Shown: in pieces, positions 1-7,933 of the stretch
Layout: each line of letters begins with the position of its first letter
How positions within the stretch are numbered: the stretch's first letter is position 1
Origin: Lentzea terrae
GTDB lineage: Bacteria; Actinomycetota; Actinomycetes; Mycobacteriales; Pseudonocardiaceae
Assembly (NCBI RefSeq): GCF_003265345.1
Contig: NZ_QFWW01000029.1
Coordinates: 361,900 to 425,899 of the forward strand
DNA: 64,000 nucleotides
Reading direction: 5' to 3'
Notes under the pieces: model-generated
The model's database searches: none
Told to the model about the DNA's origin: nothing
What the model saw: only the letters and a program-made list of their open reading frames with translations
Translations under genes and position numbers: made by a program

Positions 1-265
1 GCCAAAGACTCCAAATGGGCTAATCAAGGCATACTTCCCGTCACAAACCAGAAGCCACCGTCAGAGACAATGGCCTGGTGCACGCCGCCACCGGAAGCCA
101 TCTACACGCGGCGTAGCCGAAGTCGCACAACGACTCCTCAACGCTCCCGATACCATCAACCCACACGTCGCCGAGCCGAACGCCCATCCACGCAACGGTC
201 GACCACGCCGGTAGCAAGATCTTTAGCGAACAAGGCTGCCCCCCAGAGGGACAGCCTTGAGCGCC
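1..265. other. no confident gene; possible decayed coding remnant
   Basis: I see no gene here. One plus-strand frame (about 112-213) reads like protein, with the stretch VAEVAQRLLNAPDTINPHVA, but it has no start and stops soon after, so at most it is a relic of an older gene. The right part holds the terminator of the lipoprotein gene. Confidence 0.3.
231..259 (-). terminator. hairpin terminator of the lipoprotein gene
   Basis: CAAGGCTG (231-238) pairs perfectly with CAGCCTTG (252-259) across a 13-base loop. It lies 6 bases beyond the stop codon of the minus-strand lipoprotein gene. There is no long T run, as is common for actinomycete terminators. Confidence 0.5.
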
Positions 266-796
266 CTAACGTGTCTGTGCCGGAGAAGTGGTGTTGGCAC
301 AGCTATAGGTGCCGCCGTTGAAGTGGAACGCCACGAACAGATCAGTGTCCGGATTATCCCCGAGCCCCAGGAATATCTCCAGCGTCACGTTCGGCTCTGC
401 CGGGTTTTCGTAGCACTGGTGGGGCTCACCTGTGCGCAGCCCGTCGGGTTCACGAGAGAGTCCTGGCAGTTCCTGCCGCAGCCCCCATCCCTGCTTGGGA
501 AACTCCTCACGGAAGTAGGTGAGCAGCTCACGGTCCTTCAGCGTGGACGTCAACTGCCTGCTCACCGAGCCGAGATTGTCGTCATCGTCACACGGTCTCT
601 TCGAGTACGGTTCATGAGCCGTCGTATCAGGAGGGATGAGCTGGAGCACCGGGCTTGCTTCCAGCCTCCTCATGACGGCGTCGGCCTCCGGGGTGCACTT
701 CCGCCCCACGATCCCGCCGAAGCCACATCCGGCCAGGCCGGGCGTGGCCACAAGAAGCGCCACACCCAGCACCGACCAACGAAACGTTCGTCTCAC
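266..796 (-). CDS. predicted secreted lipoprotein, family unknown
   Basis: This encodes a 176-residue protein that should be exported and lipid-anchored on the outer face of the membrane. Residues 1-23 form a signal peptide (arginines, a hydrophobic core, then the lipobox LAGC with Cys24 as the lipidated residue). The mature part is about 150 residues, acidic in its middle, with four further cysteines that could form disulfides. The start is a GTG at 796, with GAGG a few bases upstream. I recognise no family and infer no function. The gene has its own hairpin terminator and no operon partner. The IS element begins only about 80 bp upstream of its start, so its promoter lies right beside the IS boundary. 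Confidence 0.75.
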   Translation of the reverse strand: MRRTFRWSVLGVALLVATPGLAGCGFGGIVGRKCTPEADAVMRRLEASPVLQLIPPDTTAHEPYSKRPCDDDDNLGSVSRQLTSTLKDRELLTYFREEFPKQGWGLRQELPGLSREPDGLRTGEPHQCYENPAEPNVTLEIFLGLGDNPDTDLFVAFHFNGGTYSCANTTSPAQTR

Positions 797-875
797 ACAG
801 TCCTCAATCGTCCAGTTCTCAAAAGTGCGTAACAGCTACTAACCACTACGCCCCACGATGCCCACATTCCAACCC

Positions 876-899
876 TGTGGGTGCCGGAAACCCTGTCCG
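876..899 (+). repeat. left terminal inverted repeat of the IS
   Basis: 24 bp, beginning TGTGGGTGCCGG. It matches the reverse complement of 2058-2081 except at positions 4, 12, 18 and 19. It shows that an upstream ATG at 858 lies outside the element and cannot be the native transposase start. Confidence 0.85.
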
Positions 900-959
900 C
901 GGTGCACGACCTGCAGGTTGTTCACCTACCAGATCATCCAGAAGGCATCATCGCGAACC

Positions 960-2051
960 GTGCTCCTTCGCCTGTCCTACCTCGCCCTCACCGGAATGGT
1001 CACCTGCCTCAGGCTGCTGCCGCTGAGCAGCACTGATAAGGACATCGAGATCCTCGTACTGCGACACCAACTCGCGATCCTGCAGCGCCAGGTCGACAAG
1101 CCACGCCTGGCCACACCCGACCGCATGCTCCTCGCCGCCCTGCTACAGCACATACCCCGACCAACCCTGCGACGACTACAGCTGATCGTCTCCCCCGACA
1201 CCGTTCTACGGTGGCACCGCAACCTCCTCCGACGCAGACACGCGCAGGCATCCCGCCCAAAGCGACCAGGCCGGCCGCCCACCATCCGCAGCATCCGTGC
1301 CCTCGTCCTGCGACTCGCCCGCGAGAACCCCAGTTGGGGTTACCGCCGCATCCACGGAGAACTCGCCACACTCGCGATCAAGGTCGCGCCCTCGACAGTC
1401 TGGAAGATCCTCAAGACCCACGGCATCGACCCGGCACCCCGTCGCCACCAGGTCACCTGGGCGACTTTCCTCCGCAGCCAGGCACACGCCATCCTCGCAA
1501 CCGACTTCTTCGAAACCAGAACCCTGACCGGCGCACGGCTGTACGTCCTCGCTGTGATCGAACACGCCACCCGCCGCATTCACGTCCTCGGCGCAACCGC
1601 CCACCCCACCGCGGCCTGGACCACACAGCAAGCCCGCAACCTCGTCATGGACCTGCAGGACGCGGGCACCGCCGTGAAGTACCTGATCCGGGACCGCGAC
1701 AGCAGATACACCGCGCAGTTCGACACCGTCCTCGCCGACAGCGAGATCACGATCGTCAAGACCGGGATCCGCATCCCGCGAATGAACGCGATCATGGAAC
1801 GCTGGATACGCACCTGCCGAGTCGAACTTCTCGACCGCACCCTCATCCTCAACCGCACACACCTACTGCACGCACTCCGCGAATACGAAACCTTCTACAA
1901 CCAGCACCGGCCCCACCGCGCACTGAACGCCGCCGCACCCACTCGTCCGTCACCCACGCCAATCACCAATCCCTCCGCACTCACTCACCTCACCATCAGT
2001 CGACAAGATCGACTCGGTGGCATCCTTCACGAGTACCACCACGCCGCTTGA
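960..2051 (+). CDS. IS481-type DDE transposase
   Basis: This is an integrase-core transposase that would cut and join the ends of its own IS element. I chose the GTG at 960 (363 residues): an in-frame ATG at 858 lies outside the terminal repeat, and relatives of this family begin near this hydrophobic N-terminus. It is followed by DKDIEILVLRHQLAILQRQ, typical of actinobacterial members. The catalytic triad is visible as D in LATDFF, D in IRDRDSRYT and E in IMERWIRTC. The C-terminal FYNQHRPHRAL motif is the usual end of the rve domain. The frame has no stop or frameshift, so the enzyme may be active. Confidence 0.9.
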   Translation: MLLRLSYLALTGMVTCLRLLPLSSTDKDIEILVLRHQLAILQRQVDKPRLATPDRMLLAALLQHIPRPTLRRLQLIVSPDTVLRWHRNLLRRRHAQASRPKRPGRPPTIRSIRALVLRLARENPSWGYRRIHGELATLAIKVAPSTVWKILKTHGIDPAPRRHQVTWATFLRSQAHAILATDFFETRTLTGARLYVLAVIEHATRRIHVLGATAHPTAAWTTQQARNLVMDLQDAGTAVKYLIRDRDSRYTAQFDTVLADSEITIVKTGIRIPRMNAIMERWIRTCRVELLDRTLILNRTHLLHALREYETFYNQHRPHRALNAAAPTRPSPTPITNPSALTHLTISRQDRLGGILHEYHHAA

Positions 2052-2057
2052 CGTGGC

Positions 2058-2081
2058 CGGACGAGGTTTTCGGCACCTACA
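2058..2081 (-). repeat. right terminal inverted repeat of the IS
   Basis: 24 bp, read on the minus strand as TGTAGGTGCCGA followed by AAACC. It pairs with 876-899 at 20 of 24 positions. It starts 7 bases after the transposase stop codon. Confidence 0.85.
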
Positions 2082-2371
2082 ACGTCGACCCCGACCACTA
2101 CATCGTCGAGGAGATCGACGACCCGCAATCGGCCCACAGCGCACATGAAAAGGAAGCCGACGACGCCGCAGGAGACCTGCTGTTCCCCGACGGACCCCCG
2201 CGGGTTCCGGCGCGGATCAGTGGGCCGTGGGTCGACCAGATCGCCGCCGAGCTCGGCGTCCCGCGCATCATCGTCATCGGCCACCTCCAGCACCTGCGTC
2301 GCCTGGACTGGCGCACCACGCTGGCGAAGAACGCACCGTCGGTCAGCGACGCCTTGGAGTCATGGGAGTAG
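2082..2371 (+). pseudogene. 3' remnant of an ImmA/IrrE-family metallopeptidase gene
   Basis: Directly after the right IS end an open frame without a start runs to a TAG at 2369-2371. It encodes HEKEADDAAGDLLFPDGP and later ELGVPRIIVIGHLQHLRRL. This matches the C-terminal half of ImmA/IrrE proteases: the EAD...A..LL.P segment after the HExxH helix, then the helix in which homologs read IVVGRLQ. Such proteases cleave repressors, often of mobile elements or toxin-antitoxin systems. The N-terminal part with the HExxH zinc site is missing, and the coding sequence begins exactly at the IS boundary. IS insertion or an IS-mediated deletion therefore probably removed it. It is not expressed as a functional enzyme. 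Confidence 0.65.
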
Positions 2372-2569
2372 TCGCCGAGCCTCTGGGAAGCGCGAAACTG
2401 GGGCCCGGCCGATCGGCATCCCATCAGCCACGGCCGCGCGAGCAGGCGCCACCAGGTCGCAGCAACAGTCGTCCACACATCGGCATGAACGAGCGACCTG
2501 CGGCAGAAGAGTGCGTTGGTGGCGGCTAACGGTGCGCGTTGTGAGTGCGCGTGGCCCTGTAATGCTCGT

Positions 2570-3529
2570 TCAACCGAGTGCTGTCGACACCGTTGGGAGG
2601 ACGTCGGCAATGTTGCGGTGGTGGACGTGTGCGGCGTGTCGGGTGAGGAACTCGCGTACCGGGATGCCATCGGTGCCGTAGCGATCGTGATAGCGGGTGC
2701 GGAGGTGGTGTGAGGCCCTCGACAGCAGGTCGCCGACGAGGATGGTGCTTGTCCGGAGGAACCGCGTTGGTTCGGTGCCGGCGACCCAGAGTTCGGGGCG
2801 GCGGCCGGACTGGTCGAGGGCAAGGTGGACGAGGTCGGCGGTCAAGGTGCGTTTGCGCATCATGTCGCCGCTGGACCAGAGCGCGACCTTGAATTCGGCG
2901 ACTCGGCGGTTGGTTTCCAAGTCGTAAGGGCGGGTCTTGTCGTTACCGGGGCCGAGCGAGGGCCGGTTCGAGATGACTTCGCCCGGTTCGAGGATCTTGG
3001 GGAGCACCAGCGCTATGACAGTGGCATGGATGACATCGCTGACCCGACCGACGTCACGACGTACGACCAGCGCCGCTTCGAGCAGCTCCTCGCTGAGCCC
3101 GGCGGCGCCGGTCACTACGGGCGCTGAGGAGATGTCGGTGTCGACCAGGTCGCGTTCAAGGCGATCGATGCTCGCGGTGAATGGGGCATGGCGTAGGAAC
3201 GCGACCAGCGTGGCGAACGCCTCTCCCGCTTCCTCAATGCTGACTGCCGAACCTGACGCAGGTGGGCGCGGCTCGGCGCGGCCGTGCCTCTGGTCCGGGG
3301 CGTTGCTGGTCAGGAAGCCGAGCCTGGCGAACTGGGAGCGCGCCATGTGTGACGTGAAGGTCGTACGACTCACCCCGAGCACTGCTTCGAGGGCCTGCTT
3401 GACCGGGAATCTCACTCCGCCGACTTCGACCCAGTGAACCTGTACGGGTTCAGGTTCTCGCCCCAGCAGTCGACCAATTACCGTGCTGGCGTCGACCTCG
3501 AACTGATCGCCGTTCAACGTAAACCGCAC
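2570..3529 (-). CDS. uncharacterised actinobacterial protein, possible PD-(D/E)XK nuclease
   Basis: This encodes a protein of about 319 residues. Residues 1-72 form a compact module (HWVEVGGVRFPVKQALEAVL, then FTSHMARSQFARLGF) that I associate with actinobacterial proteins of unknown function. After a poorly conserved linker, the C-terminal half holds DLETNRRVAEFKVALW near residues 203-218 and a helix-strand segment ending in ELWVAGTEPTRFL. The spacing of Asp, Glu and Lys in DLE...EFK resembles a PD-(D/E)XK nuclease core, but that is inference only. The start is uncertain: GTG at 3529 has GAGAGG 11 bases upstream, whereas GTG at 3538 lies too close to it. It stands alone next to an IS and an ImmA/IrrE relic, so it may belong to a lost defence or mobile module. 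Confidence 0.6.
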   Translation of the reverse strand: MRFTLNGDQFEVDASTVIGRLLGREPEPVQVHWVEVGGVRFPVKQALEAVLGVSRTTFTSHMARSQFARLGFLTSNAPDQRHGRAEPRPPASGSAVSIEEAGEAFATLVAFLRHAPFTASIDRLERDLVDTDISSAPVVTGAAGLSEELLEAALVVRRDVGRVSDVIHATVIALVLPKILEPGEVISNRPSLGPGNDKTRPYDLETNRRVAEFKVALWSSGDMMRKRTLTADLVHLALDQSGRRPELWVAGTEPTRFLRTSTILVGDLLSRASHHLRTRYHDRYGTDGIPVREFLTRHAAHVHHRNIADVLPTVSTALG

Positions 3530-4390
3530 TGCCAACACACCCTCTCGACGGCTCCTCGGTCCACCAGGTGGATCGCCACCGCGCCGATCCTGTTTCAGAC
3601 ACTCGGCGGTATAGAAAGACGTTCTGCGTGTCGGTTCGTGGGATGGGAATGCCCTCCTGATGCGCATGTCGGGCTTGGTGTCCCATCGCAGGAGGAGGAC
3701 GTTCACGAGTGACGGTAGCGGGGTGTCCTGGGGTGATCGCAACCGCAACGTCGCCTCGCTCATCGGCATGTGCGGACACTGCCTTGTCCCCCGCGCGGGG
3801 AGCTACTCGCTGAGCAAGCGCAGGTTCGAATCCAGGTTCTGGAACACATGAAGCTTCAGGTGAACCCCAAAGACACCAGAAACACCAGGTCAAAGGCTTG
3901 CAGGGGGTTCATCTGTCGCAGGCCGGTCTCTTGCCGGGATTCGAACCTGCGCACGCCTTGACAAAGCAGAACTGCCACTTGATCACTCACACAGTGAGCC
4001 ACGCGCTGGCGAGTAGACCGAAGTTGACGATGACGTGCCGCACTTGCAGGTACAGCACTGTCCCGCAAGAAACCCGCCCGTCGGATGAGCTGTCTTGCGG
4101 GACAGTCGCTGCGGTTCAGGTCAGCACGGCGCAGTTTGGACACAGCGCCAGCTTCGAAGCACCCGTCGGTTACTGCCTGTCACGGCAGCACGCCGCCATG
4201 CCAGTTTGACGCCGACGACGTCAGTGCGCGCAGGTTCACGCTTGTTCAGCACCGTTCGGGAAGTCACCCATTCGTGGCGACCCCATCTGACGTTAGTCAA
4301 AACGAAGGAGCCAGCGGCTCCAGTTTCACTCCTTCATCCGCCTGTTGATCATGAAAATGATGATCAAGCGAAGATCATTTCCGGCGCACG
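3530..4390. other. gene-free stretch with tRNA-like debris and an inverted repeat
   Basis: I find no convincing gene in these 860 bases. The T-arm-like sequence GCGCAGGTTCGAATCC occurs once on the plus strand (3818-3833) and once on the minus strand (about 3937-3952). The minus copy is preceded by an anticodon-like loop TTGTCAA and by CGGTCT, which could pair with AGACCG downstream. It cannot be folded into a complete tRNA. A perfect 14-bp inverted repeat lies at 4057-4106. The stretch looks like a junkyard of integration events next to a tRNA gene. Confidence 0.5.
4057..4106. repeat. perfect 14-bp inverted repeat with 22-base loop
   Basis: ACTGTCCCGCAAGA (4057-4070) is repeated in exact inverse at 4093-4106. 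There is no T run on either side and no gene ends here, so it is unlikely to be a terminator. It could be the two ends of a tiny non-autonomous element or a collapsed IS. Confidence 0.75.
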
Positions 4391-4433
4391 AAAAAGCCCG
4401 CCGACCTGGGCTTTCACCCAGAATCAGCGGGCT
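4391..4433 (-). terminator. intrinsic terminator of the tRNA-Pro gene
   Basis: On the minus strand AGCCCGC and GCGGGCT (4427-4433 and 4395-4401) enclose a second stem, CTGGG/CCCAG, and are followed by TTTTT. It begins 12 bases beyond the tRNA 3' end, which makes it a textbook rho-independent terminator. Confidence 0.85.
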
Positions 4434-4444
4434 GATTCAGACCG

Positions 4445-4518
<74 letters not shown>

Positions 4519-4551
4519 GCCACACTCCCGGTTCCCCGGCGTGCAGGAAGA

Positions 4552-4580
4552 ATCCTACAGCACCGCGAACAGAGATCAAA
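4552..4580 (-). promoter_or_regulatory. sigma-70-type promoter of tRNA-Pro
   Basis: On the minus strand a -35 box TTTGAT (4580-4575) is separated by exactly 17 bases from a -10 box TAGGAT (4557-4552). Transcription would start near 4545, about 27 bases before the mature tRNA 5' end. Confidence 0.65.
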
Positions 4581-4652
4581 AACGGCCCCTCACACAGCCC
4601 CCGAGCTGCGGAAACCCCCAGGAGAGCCCCAGGAGAGCCGCCGGAAATACGG

Positions 4653-4678
4653 CGGGGACCCGACGTCGGGTCCCCGCG
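4653..4678 (-). terminator. 26-bp perfect palindrome after the histidine kinase gene
   Basis: GCGGGGACCCGAC is followed at once by its exact reverse complement. It lies about 45 bases beyond the stop of the kinase gene, so it probably ends the two-component operon. It could also slow transcripts from the other side. No T run follows. Confidence 0.6.
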
Positions 4679-4723
4679 TCCCTCGGTCCGACCGATCCCC
4701 CGATCCTCGACCGACACCAAGAA

Positions 4724-5842
4724 CTATGCGTTGGCGGAGGATCGTGCACCACCGCCGAAAGTCGAGTCTTGTCCGTCAACCTTCGACTTACCCGGCGGTA
4801 GGACGGCCGTGACGCTGAAGCCGCCGTCCGCGCGGTAGGAGGTGGTCAGGGTGCCGCCGACCAGGCGTACGCGTTCGGAGAGGCCGTGCAGGCCCGCGCC
4901 GCCGCCTTCGGCCAATGACGGCAGGTCGCCAGGGCCGTTCACCACCGAGACGCGTACGGGGGATGAGCGGTCCACCGTCACCGAGACCGCTGCGCCCGGG
5001 GCGTGTTTTGTCACGTTGGTCAGGGCTTCTTGGACCACTCGGAACAACGCTCGGGAGACGGCTGGGGTCAGGACGGCTTCGCCCGTTTCGGACAGCGTCA
5101 CGTGCACGCCGGCCACGCGGGCGCGGTCTACGAGTTCCTGCAGCGACGGGTACGAGACCTCCGAGGAGGAGTTCAGCAGGCCCAGGGCTGTGCGCATCTC
5201 CGACAAGGATTCCTTGGCCAGGGCACGTAAGCGCAGGGCCGTCTCGCGGACTGCGGGATCGGATGCGGTGGCGGCCAGGGCTGCCGATTCGACGGCGATG
5301 AGAGTGGCGTGGTGGCCTACGGCGTCGTGGATCTCGCGGGCTATGCGGGCTCGTTCGGCGGCTCGGGCGGACGTTTCCTGGGCTTCCAGTTCGGCGGCTC
5401 GGGCTCGGCGGGTTTCGTACAGCGACCGGGTCAGGTCCTTGCGGGTTGTCACCAGTGCGCCCAGTGCTGTGGGGGCGGCGGCCAGGCCGAAGACGAAGGC
5501 TGTGGCCAGCAGCAGCGGGCCGAACGGGATGTCTTCGGTCAGCAGGACCGGCGCTATCGCGGCCACGGTCATCAGGACTACCCAGAACACCTGGATGGGG
5601 ATGGACTTTTCCTTGCGGCCCAAGCGGTATTGGGCCACCAGGGCTGGTGCCCAGCCCAGGCCGCCGGCTACCGCGGGGACGCACAGCAGAGAGGCCAGCC
5701 ACGGCCAGCGCAGGCGTATGGGCAGCAGCAGTGACGCCGCCACGGCGGTCCACAGCGACCAGGAGAACGGGCGGTCCTGGGTCAGCAGCACGACTCCCGT
5801 GGTGATGCCCACGGTGAGGACCTCGCGGACGACGACCCTCAC
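4724..5842 (-). CDS. NarL/DesK-type sensor histidine kinase
   Basis: This is a membrane histidine kinase that would autophosphorylate and pass the phosphate to the response regulator encoded just upstream. It has about 372 residues. The N-terminal 130 residues hold four to five hydrophobic segments with no large extracellular domain, so the signal is probably sensed within or near the membrane. A HisKA_3 dimerisation helix follows, with REIHDAVGHH carrying the phospho-acceptor His at about residue 172. A C-terminal HATPase follows (N box VVQEALTNVTKHA, G box GGGAGLHGL). The GTG at 5842 overlaps the regulator's stop as GTGA, which supports translational coupling; a GTG one codon earlier is possible. 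The stimulus is unknown. Confidence 0.9.
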   Translation of the reverse strand: MRVVVREVLTVGITTGVVLLTQDRPFSWSLWTAVAASLLLPIRLRWPWLASLLCVPAVAGGLGWAPALVAQYRLGRKEKSIPIQVFWVVLMTVAAIAPVLLTEDIPFGPLLLATAFVFGLAAAPTALGALVTTRKDLTRSLYETRRARAAELEAQETSARAAERARIAREIHDAVGHHATLIAVESAALAATASDPAVRETALRLRALAKESLSEMRTALGLLNSSSEVSYPSLQELVDRARVAGVHVTLSETGEAVLTPAVSRALFRVVQEALTNVTKHAPGAAVSVTVDRSSPVRVSVVNGPGDLPSLAEGGGAGLHGLSERVRLVGGTLTTSYRADGGFSVTAVLPPGKSKVDGQDSTFGGGARSSANA

Positions 5843-6489
5843 CACACACCGACCTGGTGTGCCACCAATGCCGCCTGCACTCGGTTTTCGACGCCGAGTT
5901 TGGTCAGCACGGTGGAGACGTAGCTCTTCACCGTCGCCTCGGACAGGCAGAGCTCGTCGGCGATCGCGTGGTTCGAGCGGCCGCCGGCCAGCAGTTCCAA
6001 CACCTGGCGTTCACGGGCCGAGAGCGAGTCCAGCTGGCGGTTGGCCCGGAAACCGCGCAGCCGGGGCAGCAGGCGCGCGGTGATGCGCGGGTCCAGGACG
6101 GCGCCGCCGGCTGCGAGGTCGACGACGGCGCGGACCAGGGTCTCGGGCTCGGCGTCCTTCAGCAAGAACCCCTGAGCGCCCAGGTCCAGGGCCGTTGCGA
6201 CGTAGTCGTCCAGGTCGAACGTGGTCAGCACGGCGATCGCGGGCGGGGTGGCCCACGTTCGCAACCGGCGGACCGCCTCCAGGCCGTCCACGCCCGGCAT
6301 CTGCACGTCCACCAGGACGACGTCGGGCAGACAGGCCAGCACGACTTCGACCAGTTCGGCGCCGTCGGCGGCCTCGCCGACCACCTCCACTCGGCCGTCG
6401 GCCTCCAGGAGGACTTTCAGGCCCCGCCGCAGCAGGGCCTCGTCGTCGGCAAGCACCACTCGTACGGCCACGAACCCAACCAACCGCAC
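5839..6489 (-). CDS. NarL/FixJ-family response regulator
   Basis: This DNA-binding partner of the downstream kinase has 216 residues. The receiver domain carries the acidic pair in VVLADDEALL, the phospho-acceptor Asp61 in LVDVQMPGVDG and the conserved Lys in FLLKDAEPE. Residues ~148-212 form a LuxR-type helix-turn-helix (LSARERQVLELLAGG, then LCLSEATVKSYVSTVLTKLG). The GTG at 6489 is used here; another GTG at 6471 (residue 7, VAVRVVLADD) would also give a full receiver domain. The pair forms a two-gene operon ending at the palindrome at 4653. Targets are unknown. Confidence 0.9.
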   Translation of the reverse strand: MRLVGFVAVRVVLADDEALLRRGLKVLLEADGRVEVVGEAADGAELVEVVLACLPDVVLVDVQMPGVDGLEAVRRLRTWATPPAIAVLTTFDLDDYVATALDLGAQGFLLKDAEPETLVRAVVDLAAGGAVLDPRITARLLPRLRGFRANRQLDSLSARERQVLELLAGGRSNHAIADELCLSEATVKSYVSTVLTKLGVENRVQAALVAHQVGVW

Positions 6490-6514
6490 TCAATGCCAAA
6501 GGGCAACCAAAGAG

Positions 6515-7933
6515 CTACCTCTTGGCGGCGCCCGCCTTCTTCTTCTCGCGCACGCGCACGGAGATGCGGACCGGGCTGCCCTCGAAGCCGAACTCCTCAC
6601 GCAGCTTGCGCTCGATGAACCGGCGGTACGAAGCCTCCAGGAAACCCGTCGTGAACAGCACGAACGTCGGCGGGCGGGTCGAGGCCTGGGTCGCGAACAG
6701 CACCTTCGGCTGCTTGCCGCCACGAACGGGCGGCGGGGTGGCGGCGATCAGGTCCGAGAGCCACTGGTTCAACCGGCCCGTGGGCACGCGGGTGTCCCAC
6801 GAGTTCAACGCGGTCCGCAGAGCAGGCGCAAGCTTGTGGACGGAGCGGCCGGTCAGGGCCGAGATGTTCACCCGGTCGGCCCACGGCACGCGCACCAGGC
6901 CGCGCTCGAGCTCGCGGACCATCTCGTTGCGGCGGTCCTCGTCGACCAGGTCCCACTTGTTGAACGCCAGCACGCACGCGCGGCCCGACTCGACGACCAT
7001 CGTCAGCACGCGCAGGTCCTGCTCGGACAACGGCTCGTGCGAGTCCAGCAGCACGATCGCGACCTCGGCCGTCTCGATGGCCGACTTGGTGCGCAGCGAC
7101 GCGTAGTACTCGGCGCCGCTCTCGAACTTCACCCGTTTGCGCAGGCCCGCGGTGTCGACGAAGCGCCAGATCTCGCCGTCCAGCTCGACCAGCGAGTCGA
7201 CCGGGTCGACGGTGGTGCCGGCGACCGAGTCGACGACCGAGCGGTTCTCGCCCGTCAGGCGGTTCAGCAGCGACGACTTGCCCACGTTCGGCTTGCCGAC
7301 CAGCGCCACGCGCCGCGGACCGCCGGCACCGGAGCGGAAGTCGTCGCGCGGCGTCTCCGGCAGCTTCGACAGGATCACGTCGAGCAGGTCACCGGAGCCG
7401 CGGCCGTGCAGACCGGACACCGGGAACGGCTCGCCGAGGCCCAGCGACCACAGCGACGCGACGTCGGCCATCAGGCGTTCGTCGTCCACCTTGGACGCGC
7501 AGAGGATCACCGGCTTCTTCGACCGCCGCAGCACTCGAGCGACGGCCTCCTCGGTCGTCGTCGCGCCCACCGTCGCATCCACGACCACCAGGATCACGTC
7601 CGCGGTGGCCATCGCGAGCTCGGCCTGCGCGGCGACGGCGGCCTGCAGGCCCACCGCGTCCGGCTCCCAGCCGCCCGTGTCGACCACGGTGAACTTGCGG
7701 CCGTTCCACAGCGCGTCGTAGGCCACGCGGTCACGCGTCACGCCCGGCACGTCCTGCACCACGGCCTCACGGCGGCCGATGATGCGGTTGACCAGCGTGG
7801 ACTTGCCGACGTTCGGCCGGCCGACCACCGCGAGCACCGGCTGCGGCGGCGTGGCCTCCTCCTCGTCGGAGGAAAGGTCGTCGAAGGCTGACCAGTCGGC
7901 CTCGTCCTCCCAGGTGCCGTCCAGGTCCGTCAT
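6515..7933 (-). CDS. der: GTPase Der (EngA), 50S ribosome assembly
   Basis: Der is an essential tandem GTPase that helps mature the large ribosomal subunit in the cytoplasm. The 472-residue protein has an acidic 30-residue leader usual in actinobacteria. It has a first GTPase domain (G1 GRPNVGKS at 38-45, G3 DTGGW), then a second (GKPNVGKSS near 210, DTAGLRK, and NKWD for guanine specificity). A C-terminal KH-like domain ends in a basic tail (REKKKAGAAKR). It overlaps the upstream plsC gene by 4 bases (ATGA), so cmk, plsC and der are one coupled operon. Confidence 0.97.
   Translation of the reverse strand: MTDLDGTWEDEADWSAFDDLSSDEEEATPPQPVLAVVGRPNVGKSTLVNRIIGRREAVVQDVPGVTRDRVAYDALWNGRKFTVVDTGGWEPDAVGLQAAVAAQAELAMATADVILVVVDATVGATTTEEAVARVLRRSKKPVILCASKVDDERLMADVASLWSLGLGEPFPVSGLHGRGSGDLLDVILSKLPETPRDDFRSGAGGPRRVALVGKPNVGKSSLLNRLTGENRSVVDSVAGTTVDPVDSLVELDGEIWRFVDTAGLRKRVKFESGAEYYASLRTKSAIETAEVAIVLLDSHEPLSEQDLRVLTMVVESGRACVLAFNKWDLVDEDRRNEMVRELERGLVRVPWADRVNISALTGRSVHKLAPALRTALNSWDTRVPTGRLNQWLSDLIAATPPPVRGGKQPKVLFATQASTRPPTFVLFTTGFLEASYRRFIERKLREEFGFEGSPVRISVRVREKKKAGAAKR

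Larger units (their letters stand above)
876..2081 (+). mobile_element. IS481-like insertion sequence, 1206 bp
   Basis: The element is bounded by imperfect 24-bp terminal inverted repeats, 876-899 and 2058-2081, that match at 20 of 24 positions when one is reverse-complemented. Both begin TGT, as is usual for IS481-family ends. A single DDE transposase gene fills the interior. No direct repeat flanks the ends (left flank ends CCAACCC, right flank begins ACGTCGA). The target duplication was therefore lost, or the two flanks come from different places after a rearrangement. Confidence 0.85.

Noticed and set aside
858..959. ATG at 858 as transposase start
   Set aside because: It lies 18 bases outside the left terminal repeat of the IS, and the extra residues are Cys/Pro-rich and unlike relatives. 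GTG 960 fits better.
3930..4030. Functional tRNA-Asp on the minus strand
   Set aside because: An anticodon-like GTC loop and a T-loop exist, but the T stem is mismatched, three bases too many separate it from the acceptor strand, and the D arm is not recognisable.
4615..4637. Tandem direct repeat CCCCAGGAGAG (two units)
   Set aside because: Only two short units in a GC-rich intergenic stretch, with no further copies seen; too weak to call a functional repeat.
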